10,979 nt of DNA from Chitinophaga pinensis. GTDB lineage: Bacteria; Bacteroidota; Bacteroidia; Flavobacteriales_D; Crocinitomicaceae. The notes beneath the pieces are model-generated. The model had not been told where the DNA came from, did not search any database, and was given only the letters and a program-made list of their open reading frames with translations. A program made the position numbers and the translations under genes. Shown piece by piece: positions 1 to 6,478 of this stretch (position 1 is its first letter; every line of letters begins with the position of its first letter). The stretch is taken from assembly GCA_945897765.1 (NCBI GenBank), contig CAMDGP010000051.1:1-10979 (forward strand), written 5' to 3'.

Positions 1-204
1 ATATTTAGAGGTCAAATTGCACCTCAAAATCCTTGGAATTCAAATACTTTAGAATGGACTACTCCAGTTGAACATATTCATGGAAACTGGCCTGGAGAAC
101 TACCAGTTGTTCATAGATGGCCTTATGATTATTCAAAACCGGGATCTGATGTAGATTTTATTCCACAAACAGTTCCTTTAGCAGAAGGCGAAGAAGAACA
201 TTAG
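1..204 (+). CDS. ctaD: cytochrome c oxidase subunit I, C-terminal end (partial, 5' truncated)
   Basis: Only the last 67 codons are in the window, read in frame 1 from the first base to TAG at 202-204. The peptide contains NPWNSNTLEWTTPVEH and HGNWPGELPVVHRWPYDYS, which match the conserved tail of haem-copper oxidase subunit I (the NPW..TLEWT segment followed by a P-V-V-x-R-x-P-Y-x-Y motif). This part lies after the last transmembrane helices, so the haem and Cu-B ligands cannot be checked. In the family this subunit is the catalytic core of the inner-membrane terminal oxidase that reduces oxygen to water. The acidic end (EGEEEH) is typical of a soluble tail. A strong terminator begins 15 bases after the stop, so this is probably the last gene of a cytochrome oxidase operon lying to the left. 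Confidence 0.88.
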   Translation: MFRGQIAPQNPWNSNTLEWTTPVEHIHGNWPGELPVVHRWPYDYSKPGSDVDFIPQTVPLAEGEEEH

Positions 205-219
205 AATTATAAATTAATT

Positions 220-250
220 AAAAAGAGTCTTTTTAGAGACTCTTTTTTTT
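220..250 (+). terminator. intrinsic terminator after the cytochrome oxidase gene
   Basis: An 11-bp perfect stem, AAAAAGAGTCT (220-230) with AGACTCTTTTT (237-247), encloses the 6-base loop TTTTAG and runs into a T tract ending at 250. It lies just after the stop codon at 202-204. The A-rich left arm could also let it act weakly on the other strand, but no leftward gene reaches it. Confidence 0.9.
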
Positions 251-472
251 TGTTTAGTATTTTTTAATTCATTATTATGAAGCGATTCGATTTCAATATA
301 TGAATTCTATCCAGTAAATTTTTTTATAGTGGTTTAGATAGTTTAGATTTCATATCGTTTTTTAATTTCTATACTTTTCTTTATCAAACAATTCATGTGG
401 TATAATTGTCATAAATCTTAGTAATAATTCATAATTTCCTTTAATTTCATTATCTATCCGTAATTTTGCACC

Positions 473-2365
473 ATGAATAACGAACGACCATTATCTGATT
501 GGCTACCTATGTCTTTAAAAGAGGCAGAAAAACGAAGCTGGGAAGAATTTGATGTGATTTTAATTTCCGGAGATGCGTATGTGGATCATCCAGCTTTTGG
601 AACGGCAGTTATTGGTCGGATCATTGAGGACGAAGGTTTGAGAATAGGAATTGTGGCGCAACCCAACTGGAAAGACGATTTGCGTGATTTCAAAAAACTA
701 GGAAAACCACGTTTATTTTTTGGTGTAACTGCCGGATGCATGGACTCAATGGTGAATCATTACACAGCCAATAAACGTTTGCGTTCCACCGATGCATATT
801 CGCCAGGTGGAGAAGCTGGATTTCGTCCTGATTATGCTTCAATAGTTTACAGCAATATTTTAAAGGATTTATTTCCCGATGTGCCTGTACTTTTAGGAGG
901 AATCGAATCTTCATTGCGTAGAGTAACGCATTACGATTACTGGAAAGACCAATTGATGCCATCTATTTTAGTGGATTCAAGAGCAGATTTATTGGTTTAT
1001 GGAATGGGTGAGCAACCTTTGCGTGAATTACTGCGCTTACTAAAAAAAGGAGTTCCGTTTAATCAGGCGAAAACTTTAAAACAAGTCGCTTTTCTTCAAG
1101 AAAAAGAATTGGATTTACCCAAAAACAAAAACTGGGAAACGGTTGAATTAGCAAGTCACGAAGACTGTTTACAAGATAAAATTAAATACGCTGCCAACTT
1201 CAAAATCGTGGAAGTGGAATCCAATAAATGGGAAGCAAACCGCATTATTCAGCACGTTGGAAATGAAACGTTAGTTATCAATCCACCTTACAAAACGATG
1301 ACGGAAAACGAGGTTGACAAATCCTTTGATTTGCCTTATACACGCATGCCGCATCCGAAATACAAAAAGCGTGGTGCGATTCCAGCTTATGATATGATTA
1401 AGTTTTCCATCAATATGCACAGAGGTTGTTTTGGTGGTTGTAGTTTTTGCACGATTTCTGCGCATCAAGGAAAATTCATTGCTTCAAGAAGTGAAAAATC
1501 AATTTTAGCGGAGGTTGAGGAAGTGGTCAAACATCCTGAATTTAGAGGATACATTTCTGATTTAGGTGGTCCTTCGGCAAACATGTACAAAATGAAAGGA
1601 AAGGACGAAGCGATCTGTGCACGTTGTACTTCTCCGAGCTGCATTCACCCTGTGATTTGTAGTAATTTGGATACGTCTCATAAACCTTTGACTGAATTAT
1701 ACCGTAAAGTAGACGCCAATCCGAAAGTGAAAAAAGCATTTGTTGGTTCTGGTATTCGCTACGATTTATTGGTGGACGATTTCAATAAAAACAACGAAGA
1801 CGGCAACCACGACGAATACATTGAGCAAGTAATTTTACGTCATGTAAGTGGTAGATTGAAAGTGGCACCTGAACATACATCCGACGCAACTTTACGTGTG
1901 ATGCGTAAGCCGTCGTTTAAATATTTCCATAAATTCAAAGAGAAATACGATAAAATCTCTGAAAAACACGGGTTGAAACAGCAATTGATTCCTTATTTCA
2001 TTTCATCGCATCCAGGTTGTGAGGAAGAAGATATGGCGAATTTAGCTGCGGAAACAAAAGATATGGGCTTTCAGTTGGAACAAGTGCAAGATTTCACGCC
2101 AACACCAATGACGGTTGCAGAAGTAATTTATTACACAGGCGTTCATCCCTACACCTTGAAACCAGTTAAAACCGTAAAAACAAAAGAAGAAAAATTGAAT
2201 CAAAATCGATTCTTTTTCTGGTACAAACGTGAAAATCAAGCGTGGATCAAGCAGCGATTGGAAAAAGCAAAACGTCCAGATTTGATCGAAAAACTGTTAG
2301 GGGAAGAAAAAACGAAAACGGAAAAGCAAATTCCTAGTTGGTTGGAAAATAGAAGAAGAAAGTAG
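473..2365 (+). CDS. ygiQ: YgiQ family radical SAM protein
   Basis: A 630-residue protein that matches the YgiQ (UPF0313) family over its length. An N-terminal domain carries family blocks such as SGDAYVDHPAFG (about 32-43), LGKPRLFFGVTAGCMDSM (76-93) and LGGIESSLRR (141-150). The radical SAM motif CxxxCxxC is C319, C323 and C326 within HRGCFGGCSFC; these residues should hold the 4Fe-4S cluster that cleaves S-adenosylmethionine. A second cysteine cluster (C382, C385, C390, C396) corresponds to the cysteine-rich stretch of the E. coli protein. The C-terminal end is basic and much shorter than in E. coli YgiQ. The start at 473 is the first possible in frame (TAA lies at 461-463) and keeps the family N-terminal LSDWLP block. 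There is no Shine-Dalgarno site. The substrate is not known to me. The 222 bases upstream (251-472) hold no gene and no convincing promoter. Confidence 0.95.
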   Translation: MNNERPLSDWLPMSLKEAEKRSWEEFDVILISGDAYVDHPAFGTAVIGRIIEDEGLRIGIVAQPNWKDDLRDFKKLGKPRLFFGVTAGCMDSMVNHYTANKRLRSTDAYSPGGEAGFRPDYASIVYSNILKDLFPDVPVLLGGIESSLRRVTHYDYWKDQLMPSILVDSRADLLVYGMGEQPLRELLRLLKKGVPFNQAKTLKQVAFLQEKELDLPKNKNWETVELASHEDCLQDKIKYAANFKIVEVESNKWEANRIIQHVGNETLVINPPYKTMTENEVDKSFDLPYTRMPHPKYKKRGAIPAYDMIKFSINMHRGCFGGCSFCTISAHQGKFIASRSEKSILAEVEEVVKHPEFRGYISDLGGPSANMYKMKGKDEAICARCTSPSCIHPVICSNLDTSHKPLTELYRKVDANPKVKKAFVGSGIRYDLLVDDFNKNNEDGNHDEYIEQVILRHVSGRLKVAPEHTSDATLRVMRKPSFKYFHKFKEKYDKISEKHGLKQQLIPYFISSHPGCEEEDMANLAAETKDMGFQLEQVQDFTPTPMTVAEVIYYTGVHPYTLKPVKTVKTKEEKLNQNRFFFWYKRENQAWIKQRLEKAKRPDLIEKLLGEEKTKTEKQIPSWLENRRRK

Positions 2366-2384
2366 ATTGTTGTCAAAGATTCGA

Positions 2385-2996
2385 TTAAAACCCTTGAATT
2401 GTTGAGATTATTTTTTGCTTCACTATTTCCCAAGTAATAGTTTTATCAAATACAATTGGGTTTGGCTGTTTTTCTGCATCTTCAAAATAAGATAAGCTTC
2501 TAATTACGTGAAAAGTAGTTTGATGGGGATATTTTTCTGAGTAAAAAGAAAACAATTCGTCAATTGAATAGTGTTGTAACAGGAAAAACAAATCATAAAA
2601 GTCTTTTTTGCTTCCTCGACCAGTTATTGCATCTAATTTCATCGCAGCAATATCTTCAATTGAAGCCATTCGAATGTTTTCGATGATAACAAAAGGTCTG
2701 ATAAATGGATAATGAAACTTGATGAAATCAACTTTAACTTGATTGATTGTTGAAATGAGTGTTTGTGTAAGTTGATTATTTACTATAATTTGATAATCAT
2801 TCAATAAAGAGGATAAAATTTCATTTGAGGAGAAATCAGCGGTTGAAAACAAATCTAAGTCAATCGATTCTCTATTTCCCATCTGCAATGCTAAAGCAGT
2901 TCCACCAACCAATACAAAAGAATTCAAATATTCTTTCTGCATCAAAGATTTTAATAATTCCAGTGTGTTTGGTTTGACTGTTTGAAGTTGTAACAT
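2385..2996 (-). CDS. AbiEii/AbiGii-type nucleotidyltransferase, probable toxin
   Basis: A 203-residue protein with the AbiEii nucleotidyltransferase signature: FVLVGGTALALQMG (27-40) contains the GG step, followed by R-E-S-I-D46-L-D48-L-F, the paired metal-binding aspartates. D90 in KVDF is a candidate third carboxylate, and K120 plus the GSKKDFYDL segment (128-136) match the conserved lysine and K-D-x-x-D region of the family. Members of this group transfer nucleotides to RNA (tRNA 3' ends in studied cases) and act as toxins of AbiE-type modules; the target here is inferred. The start at 2996 lies inside the preceding DUF6922 gene, overlapping it by 46 bp in another frame, so translation is probably coupled. 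It ends 19 bp from the convergent ygiQ stop, with no hairpin between them. Length and motifs look intact. Confidence 0.87.
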   Translation of the reverse strand: MLQLQTVKPNTLELLKSLMQKEYLNSFVLVGGTALALQMGNRESIDLDLFSTADFSSNEILSSLLNDYQIIVNNQLTQTLISTINQVKVDFIKFHYPFIRPFVIIENIRMASIEDIAAMKLDAITGRGSKKDFYDLFFLLQHYSIDELFSFYSEKYPHQTTFHVIRSLSYFEDAEKQPNPIVFDKTITWEIVKQKIISTIQGF

Positions 2997-3253
2997 CTGA
3001 ATTTTGATTTTGGTATTGAAAAATAGACTGAACAGAAACTCAATGTTCTTTCATCTAAATTTTTAATTTCTACAATGATTGATTTTAATTTTTCTACTCC
3101 ATAATAGTATTTTATGGTTCTAAAATCATCTAAAGTACCTCTTGTAAGTACTCGTTCTGCAATAAATAGTGAATGAATTTCAGCGTCAATATCTTTAATA
3201 TTCACATCCCAAAAAAGCGATTTAGACAAACTATTTTTAAAATCTACTTCCAT
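2951..3253 (-). CDS. DUF6922-type small protein, probable partner of the AbiEii-like toxin
   Basis: A 100-residue protein with a core of about 50 residues that I recognise as the DUF6922 type: SLFWDVNIKDID (12-23), then FIAERVLTRGTLDDF and IKYYYGVEKL, ending with the LSFCSVYFSIPKSKFRCY stretch. In Bacteroidota such proteins are commonly found directly before AbiEii nucleotidyltransferases, as here. The position suggests an antitoxin role in place of the winged-helix AbiEi protein, but this is inference from context. The last 46 bp are shared out of phase with the start of the downstream gene. Upstream, CAAATTTA on the + strand (3258-3265) reads TAAATTTG on this strand, like a Bacteroidota -7 box, but it sits only four bases from the start codon and has no well-spaced -33 box, so the promoter is unclear. 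Confidence 0.75.
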   Translation of the reverse strand: MEVDFKNSLSKSLFWDVNIKDIDAEIHSLFIAERVLTRGTLDDFRTIKYYYGVEKLKSIIVEIKNLDERTLSFCSVYFSIPKSKFRCYNFKQSNQTHWNY

Positions 3254-3319
3254 TATTCAAATTTAGGATATTATTAGATAAGCTCTGCATGATTTGCAAA
3301 TTAAAAAATCTCAGATTAG

Positions 3320-3335
3320 CGGTTTACGGTTTACG
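3320..3335. repeat. short tandem repeat CGGTTTA x2.3
   Basis: CGGTTTACGGTTTACG is two full copies of a 7-base unit plus two bases. It lies in the 85-bp gap between the PIN toxin stop and the DUF6922 start. It has no dyad and no T tract, so it is not a terminator. Its function is unknown and it may be simple slippage. Confidence 0.6.
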
Positions 3336-3338
3336 AAT

Positions 3339-3770
3339 TTAATTTTCTAAATCTTGACCCATAACAGAAAGCCATTCCGATGGTAGGAATACGGGAATTA
3401 CTGACTTCTTGTAATCTTTTGTGTTTCGTGTTAGGATAGCATCAATGTTTGCGTTTTTCAAAGCACAAAAGTATTGCATTGCATCTTCTATGTCTTTAAA
3501 AGAGGAGTTAATTGCCAAGTGAACCGTTTGTTCATTCATTGGTAAAACCCGCACTATCGATAATAAAACACCGAGTTTTTCTTTGACATACGCATCACTT
3601 GCTTGTTGACGAAGAATGTAATACATGTTCGAAAAGATTACTGGCGTAAGGTAACCAATGATTTTTTTCTCTTGACAAGCCAATAAAAGTGTCAGCGTTT
3701 GATCTGAAAATGGTTTTCGGTCAAATAGAAAATCCAACAGTACATCTGTGTCGAAAAGCACACGTTTCAT
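3339..3770 (-). CDS. PIN-domain protein, probable VapC-like toxin
   Basis: A 143-residue single PIN domain. The N-terminal strand KRVLFDTDVLLDFL supplies D7 and D9, the middle helix has D93, E95 and D96 (KDIEDAMQYFCAL), and the late segment IDAILTRNTKDY supplies D110 and D118. These acidic residues form the metal site of PIN ribonucleases. Toxins of this group cleave RNA (tRNA or rRNA in studied VapC proteins); the target here is not predictable. A clear glutamate is lacking in the second helix (VIFSNMYYIL has N48 near the place where many VapCs have E). The start codon overlaps the stop of the DUF6364-like gene as ATGA (3767-3770), a classic coupling of antitoxin and toxin. Length is normal for the family and nothing is broken. 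Confidence 0.87.
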   Translation of the reverse strand: MKRVLFDTDVLLDFLFDRKPFSDQTLTLLLACQEKKIIGYLTPVIFSNMYYILRQQASDAYVKEKLGVLLSIVRVLPMNEQTVHLAINSSFKDIEDAMQYFCALKNANIDAILTRNTKDYKKSVIPVFLPSEWLSVMGQDLEN

Positions 3771-4015
3771 TGACCCATGTATTTGTTGTTCAGCGCATTT
3801 AGAAGACTCTTTTCATCACTCATTTTTGGATCGTTAAAACTCCCTTTTAGCTTCAATAATGCTGAATTTTCCTCGTTTTTTTCTGTTGCAGGCGCAGTGA
3901 GCGTCATCAAATAGTGTTCGATAAGTTTAGACAAACTTTTTCCGTGCTTTTTGGCCACAACCTTCGCTTCTTGAATAATTTGGCTTTCGATAGACAAGGT
4001 TAATTTTGTATTCAT
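3767..4015 (-). CDS. DUF6364-like ribbon-helix-helix antitoxin
   Basis: An 82-residue protein. Its first 45 residues, MNTKLTLSIESQIIQEAKVV then AKKHGKSLSKLIEHYLMTL, have the form of a ribbon-helix-helix DNA-binding domain: a strand TKLTLSI, a helix, a turn, then the S-x-S-K-L-I-E-x-Y-L helix typical of DUF6364 proteins. The remaining half is charged and probably wraps the toxin. The start at 4015 is chosen over an in-frame ATG at 4054 because the Bacteroidota-type promoter at 4033-4064 would place the transcript start near 4026-4028, downstream of 4054, and because the domain begins here. Stop and toxin start overlap (ATGA). Proteins of this type usually repress their own promoter; two ATACGTA sites flank the start region here. 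Confidence 0.83.
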   Translation of the reverse strand: MNTKLTLSIESQIIQEAKVVAKKHGKSLSKLIEHYLMTLTAPATEKNEENSALLKLKGSFNDPKMSDEKSLLNALNNKYMGQ

Positions 4016-4044
4016 ACGTATTTTATATAACTCAAATATACGTA
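4014..4044. promoter_or_regulatory. paired ATACGTA sites, likely antitoxin operator
   Basis: ATACGTA occurs at 4014-4020 and 4038-4044, exactly 24 bp apart. Each holds the palindrome TACGTA. One copy covers the antitoxin start codon and the other overlaps the upstream edge of the -7 box. Ribbon-helix-helix antitoxins bind short repeated palindromes at their own promoter, so this is the natural operator candidate. The repeats are seen; the binding is inferred. Confidence 0.5.
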
Positions 4045-4064
4045 AAAAATGCAAGAAATCAAAA
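4033..4064 (-). promoter_or_regulatory. Bacteroidota-type promoter of the DUF6364/PIN module
   Basis: Read on the minus strand there is TTTTG (4064-4060), a 19-base spacer, then TATATTTG (4040-4033). This matches the Bacteroidota sigma-factor consensus TTTG at -33 and TAnnTTTG at -7 with suitable spacing. The transcript would start about 4026-4028, giving a leader of around 12 bases before the ATG at 4015. Confidence 0.68.
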
Positions 4065-4101
4065 TGTAATTTTTTCTTGCGAGGCTAAGCAATTCTTGCG
4101 A
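4051..4101. repeat. inverted repeat over the promoter with an adjoining direct repeat
   Basis: GCAAGAA (4051-4057) pairs with TTCTTGC (4074-4080), and inside it AAAAT (4061-4065) pairs with ATTTT (4069-4073). Together they form a 12-bp stem with a 3-base bulge and a 3-base loop. The -33 box of the DUF6364/PIN promoter lies within it. TTCTTGCGA occurs at 4074-4082 and again at 4093-4101. It has no T tract of terminator type. It may be a second operator or the scarred edge of the module. Confidence 0.5.
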
Positions 4102-4196
4102 AAATTATTTCAACCTATTTTGCATCTTCATCATTTCCTCGTCAAAAGAAGGGGAAAGTAGTTTTCAAGTACCGTAAATTATTTTTACATTTGTTG

Positions 4197-4387
4197 CATC
4201 CCAACGGGGAAAACTTATTGGAATTAAAAATTAGCGTTTGCTAAACAACCTGCAAGGCCGTATTGTTAAAACTGAAAATGCAGGGAAAACAATCACTATC
4301 GCTTCCTTGCAAAAAGGGACGTATTTAGTTCAATTGCTAGATGAAAAATCAAAAGTACTTGCAGTGCAGCAAATTATTAAAGAGTAA
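4197..4387 (+). pseudogene. relic of a T9SS-secreted protein: C-terminal type A sorting domain
   Basis: Frame 2 is open from 4235 to TAA at 4385-4387. It reads NNLQGRIVKTENAGKTITI then ASLQKGTYLVQLLDEKSKVL and ends QQIIKE. This is the shape of the Por/T9SS type A sorting domain: N-L-x-G-R-x-V, then I-x-I-x-x-L-x-x-G-x-Y-x-V-x-L and a terminal K-x-x-K/E. TAG at 4232-4234 closes this frame upstream, and it has no plausible start codon. Just before it, another frame reads HPNGENLLELKISV (4197-4238), which fits the preceding P-N-P..G.. strand of the domain, so at least one frameshift near 4236-4250 separates the halves. No passenger domain is recognisable further upstream (4102-4196). The original protein would have been exported across the outer membrane and had this domain removed. 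The downstream half is a firm match; joining the upstream half is inference. Confidence 0.7.
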
Positions 4388-4414
4388 ATTTTCAATTTTT
4401 TATAATTAATAATT

Positions 4415-4440
4415 GGGTCGGAGAAATTCGGCCCTTTTTT
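4415..4440 (+). terminator. intrinsic terminator of the T9SS relic
   Basis: GGGTCGGA (4415-4422) pairs with TTCGGCCC (4427-4434), with two G-U pairs, around a GAAA tetraloop. TTTTTT follows at 4435-4440. It lies 28 bases after the relic's stop and points the same way, so it was probably the terminator of the original gene. On the other strand the stem is not followed by a T tract, so it would not stop transcripts from the bestrophin gene well. Confidence 0.85.
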
Positions 4441-4493
4441 GTTTTATAAAAAGCAACTACAACAAAAAATCATTGAATTAAATTTAGTGTAGC

Positions 4494-5369
4494 CTAAATA
4501 CCCAGTAATTCATTAACATTACTCCGAATTTTATTACTAATTTGATCTGTTGGTAAATCATTGTCGTCTTCACCAAAAGGGTCTTCAATTTCTTCGGCTA
4601 ACACTTCCATACTCACCAAAGCGTAAAAAACAAACGTGGCAATTAATGCTGAATAATAGCCAAACAAGTTAACAAACGCTAAAGGCAAGGTAATCACATA
4701 AATGAAGATAAATTTCTTGATGAACAAACTATACGAGTAAGGAATTGGTGTGTTTTTGATACGTTCACAAGCACCGATTGCGTCAATCAAAGCATTCAAA
4801 TTCTTGTCCAAAACATACAAATCTTCTGGGTTGATTACACCTTGCTTATAAAGCTCAGTAATTCGTTCTCTGATGCGTTTGATAACCCAAAGCGGTTTAT
4901 GTTCAGCATTTTGGATTGCCAATTTATCTTGGTCATTTTGTAAAACTAAATCTTCAAGATTAAAACTTCCTCGTAGATGCCCTTTACTGGCGTAAGAAAA
5001 ATTGGAAATCATTGCTGCGAACCACTTTTTTTCTGAAAGGTTTTCACCTAAAATTGCATTCAATTTCGAGGCAAGATTTCTACTGTCATTTACAATTCCT
5101 CCCCAAATTTTTCTCCCTTCCCACCAACGATCATAAGCGGTATTTGTGCGAAATACTAAGAGCAATGAAATCACAAAACCAAGCAAGGAATATACAGCCA
5201 TCAAATTCTTTAGCCCATCAGCTTTAGGAAATAGATGAATTTCTAAAAATGTAATCAACGAGGAAAGCAAGCCAATATAGATTATTTCTTTCCATAACAT
5301 TCTGAATGTGTCGCTTTTATCAAAAGAAAAGATGAGCGTAATCCAGTTCTTGGGGTTGTAGTTTATCAT
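4494..5369 (-). CDS. bestrophin family (YneE-like) anion channel
   Basis: A 291-residue membrane protein. Family blocks are FRTNTAYDRWWEGRKIWGG (73-91), CERIKNTPIPYSYS (201-214) and the EEIEDPFG..NDLP segment (259-273), all typical of bacterial bestrophin homologues. Four membrane segments can be seen at about 27-46, 55-72, 218-236 and 238-256, with a long helical cytoplasmic part between the second and third. Bacterial members are pentameric inner-membrane channels; selectivity varies by homologue, so anion transport here is a family-level inference. The length is normal. The gene stands alone: it is divergent from the dioxygenase gene with a 78-bp gap, and its 3' side faces the end of the T9SS relic. 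TATCTTTG lies 13 bases before the start and could be a -7 box. Confidence 0.92.
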   Translation of the reverse strand: MINYNPKNWITLIFSFDKSDTFRMLWKEIIYIGLLSSLITFLEIHLFPKADGLKNLMAVYSLLGFVISLLLVFRTNTAYDRWWEGRKIWGGIVNDSRNLASKLNAILGENLSEKKWFAAMISNFSYASKGHLRGSFNLEDLVLQNDQDKLAIQNAEHKPLWVIKRIRERITELYKQGVINPEDLYVLDKNLNALIDAIGACERIKNTPIPYSYSLFIKKFIFIYVITLPLAFVNLFGYYSALIATFVFYALVSMEVLAEEIEDPFGEDDNDLPTDQISNKIRSNVNELLGI

Positions 5370-5382
5370 TTTATTATTTGTT

Positions 5383-5390
5383 CAAAGATA
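5383..5390 (-). promoter_or_regulatory. possible -7 box of the bestrophin gene
   Basis: The minus strand reads TATCTTTG, a perfect TAnnTTTG match, 13 bases before the ATG. No TTG is found at the usual distance upstream (the nearest TTTG is only two bases away), so this is a weak call in A+T-rich DNA. Confidence 0.3.
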
Positions 5391-5447
5391 ATCAAAGCTG
5401 AAAAATACGTAATTTCGAATTAGTTATTATACGTTAAACTCAAAATA

Positions 5448-6401
5448 ATGGAAATTACTCCGGAAATCAAGCAAAGACTTGAATTGCTAAGTGAAAAATA
5501 TGGAGCTTTAGGTCAAGATTTACTTTCTTATTTAGATGGATTATTATACGCTGATGTTACTACTTACTGGGACTATATTGAGTTAGAAACTTTATTGAGT
5601 TTACAAAAACCTAAGACTAAAATTCCAGATGAAATGGTGTTTATTATGTATCACCAAATCACCGAATTATACTTTAAATTAGCCCTTCTCGAGTTTGAAC
5701 AAATTGGAAATAAAGAAGATTTAGATGCTAAATTTTTCATTGAAAGAGTAACACGCATTAATCGTTATTTTGAAGCTTTAATCAAAAGTTTTGATATCAT
5801 GATTCAAGGAATGGATCGCGAACAATTCTTGAAATTTAGAATGTCTTTACTTCCTGCAAGTGGGTTTCAATCTGCTCAATATCGTCAAATCGAGATATTT
5901 AGCACTGATTTCAAAAATCTTGTTGCAAAAGATGAACGCGCTAACTTCGATGTTAGTGACGCAATTGATGCAATGTTTGAACACATTTATTGGAAAGCTG
6001 GGGCAACGGATATTGAGACAGGAAAAAAGACATTAACTTTAATTCAATTTGAAGAAAAGTATAAAGATTCTTTCATTGCTTTAGGCGAAAAATGTAGGGA
6101 TAAAAACTTGTGGCAAACTTATTTACGATTGAGTAAAGAAGACCAAGAAAAACCAGAAGTCAAAGAAGCTTTGCGTATAAACGATACAAATGTCAACGTC
6201 AATTGGCCTTTAGCACATTATAAATCTGCTGTAAGGTATTTGGCAAAAGACCCTAGTGATATTGCTGCAACAGGCGGAACAAACTGGCAAAAATACTTAC
6301 CTCCAAGATTCCAAAAACGCATTTTTTATCCTGAACTTTGGACAACTGAAGAATACGAGAATTGGGGGAAAGCTTGGGTGGAAGAGGCTTTTAAACGATA
6401 A
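5448..6401 (+). CDS. tryptophan 2,3-dioxygenase family protein
   Basis: A 317-residue protein related to tryptophan 2,3-dioxygenase, the cytosolic haem enzyme that opens the indole ring of tryptophan to give N-formylkynurenine, the first step of the kynurenine pathway. Aligning by eye with the Xanthomonas enzyme: FIMYHQITELYFKL gives H69 (catalytic-pocket His55), KFRMSLLPASGFQSAQ gives R131 (substrate-carboxylate Arg117) and S138, H257 is the likely haem ligand (His240), and ATGGTNW gives T275 (Thr254). The active-site Tyr113 is Phe127 here, and the stretch between haem ligand and threonine is four residues longer. It is divergent from the bestrophin gene and has no other kynurenine-pathway genes beside it. 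No TAnnTTTG box precedes it; paired ATACGT sites lie at 5405 and 5429. The family is clear, but the substrate is less certain because of the divergence. Confidence 0.87.
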   Translation: MEITPEIKQRLELLSEKYGALGQDLLSYLDGLLYADVTTYWDYIELETLLSLQKPKTKIPDEMVFIMYHQITELYFKLALLEFEQIGNKEDLDAKFFIERVTRINRYFEALIKSFDIMIQGMDREQFLKFRMSLLPASGFQSAQYRQIEIFSTDFKNLVAKDERANFDVSDAIDAMFEHIYWKAGATDIETGKKTLTLIQFEEKYKDSFIALGEKCRDKNLWQTYLRLSKEDQEKPEVKEALRINDTNVNVNWPLAHYKSAVRYLAKDPSDIAATGGTNWQKYLPPRFQKRIFYPELWTTEEYENWGKAWVEEAFKR

Positions 6402-6478
6402 GCAGATAAATTTGGTTATTTAAAATAAGATTTTAGACCTAATCTGCCTACTTCTATAAGTTTAGTTCCGTATTTTCT

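Noticed and set aside
332..349. GTTTAGATAGTTTAGATT near-tandem repeat in the ygiQ upstream region
   Set aside because: Two short A+T-rich copies only, with no dyad or known regulatory meaning.
401..406. TATAAT in the gap before ygiQ, resembling a sigma-70 -10 box
   Set aside because: Bacteroidota promoters use TAnnTTTG, there is no TTGACA-like partner at the right distance, and such words are expected in A+T-rich intergenic DNA.
461..468. TAATTTTG, a TAnnTTTG match just before the ygiQ start
   Set aside because: It ends four bases before the ATG, so transcription would begin at or after the start codon, and no -33 box is present. The protein start at 473 is supported by the conserved LSDWLP block.
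4108..4180. Minus-strand reading SPSFDEEMMKMQNRLK followed by a stop, looking like a protein C-terminus
   Set aside because: It is interrupted by a stop a few codons upstream, has no recognised family and no usable start region; too short to call a gene relic.
6402..6447. GCAGAT (6402-6407) and ATCTGC (6442-6447) as a terminator for the dioxygenase gene
   Set aside because: The stem is 6 bp with a 34-base loop and no T tract follows.
6438..6455. CCTAATCTGCCTACTTCT, 16 of 18 bases shared with 7054-7071, as a possible dispersed repeat
   Set aside because: A match of this length and quality is expected by chance somewhere in an A+T-rich 11-kb window, and the second copy overlaps the end of the protease gene.
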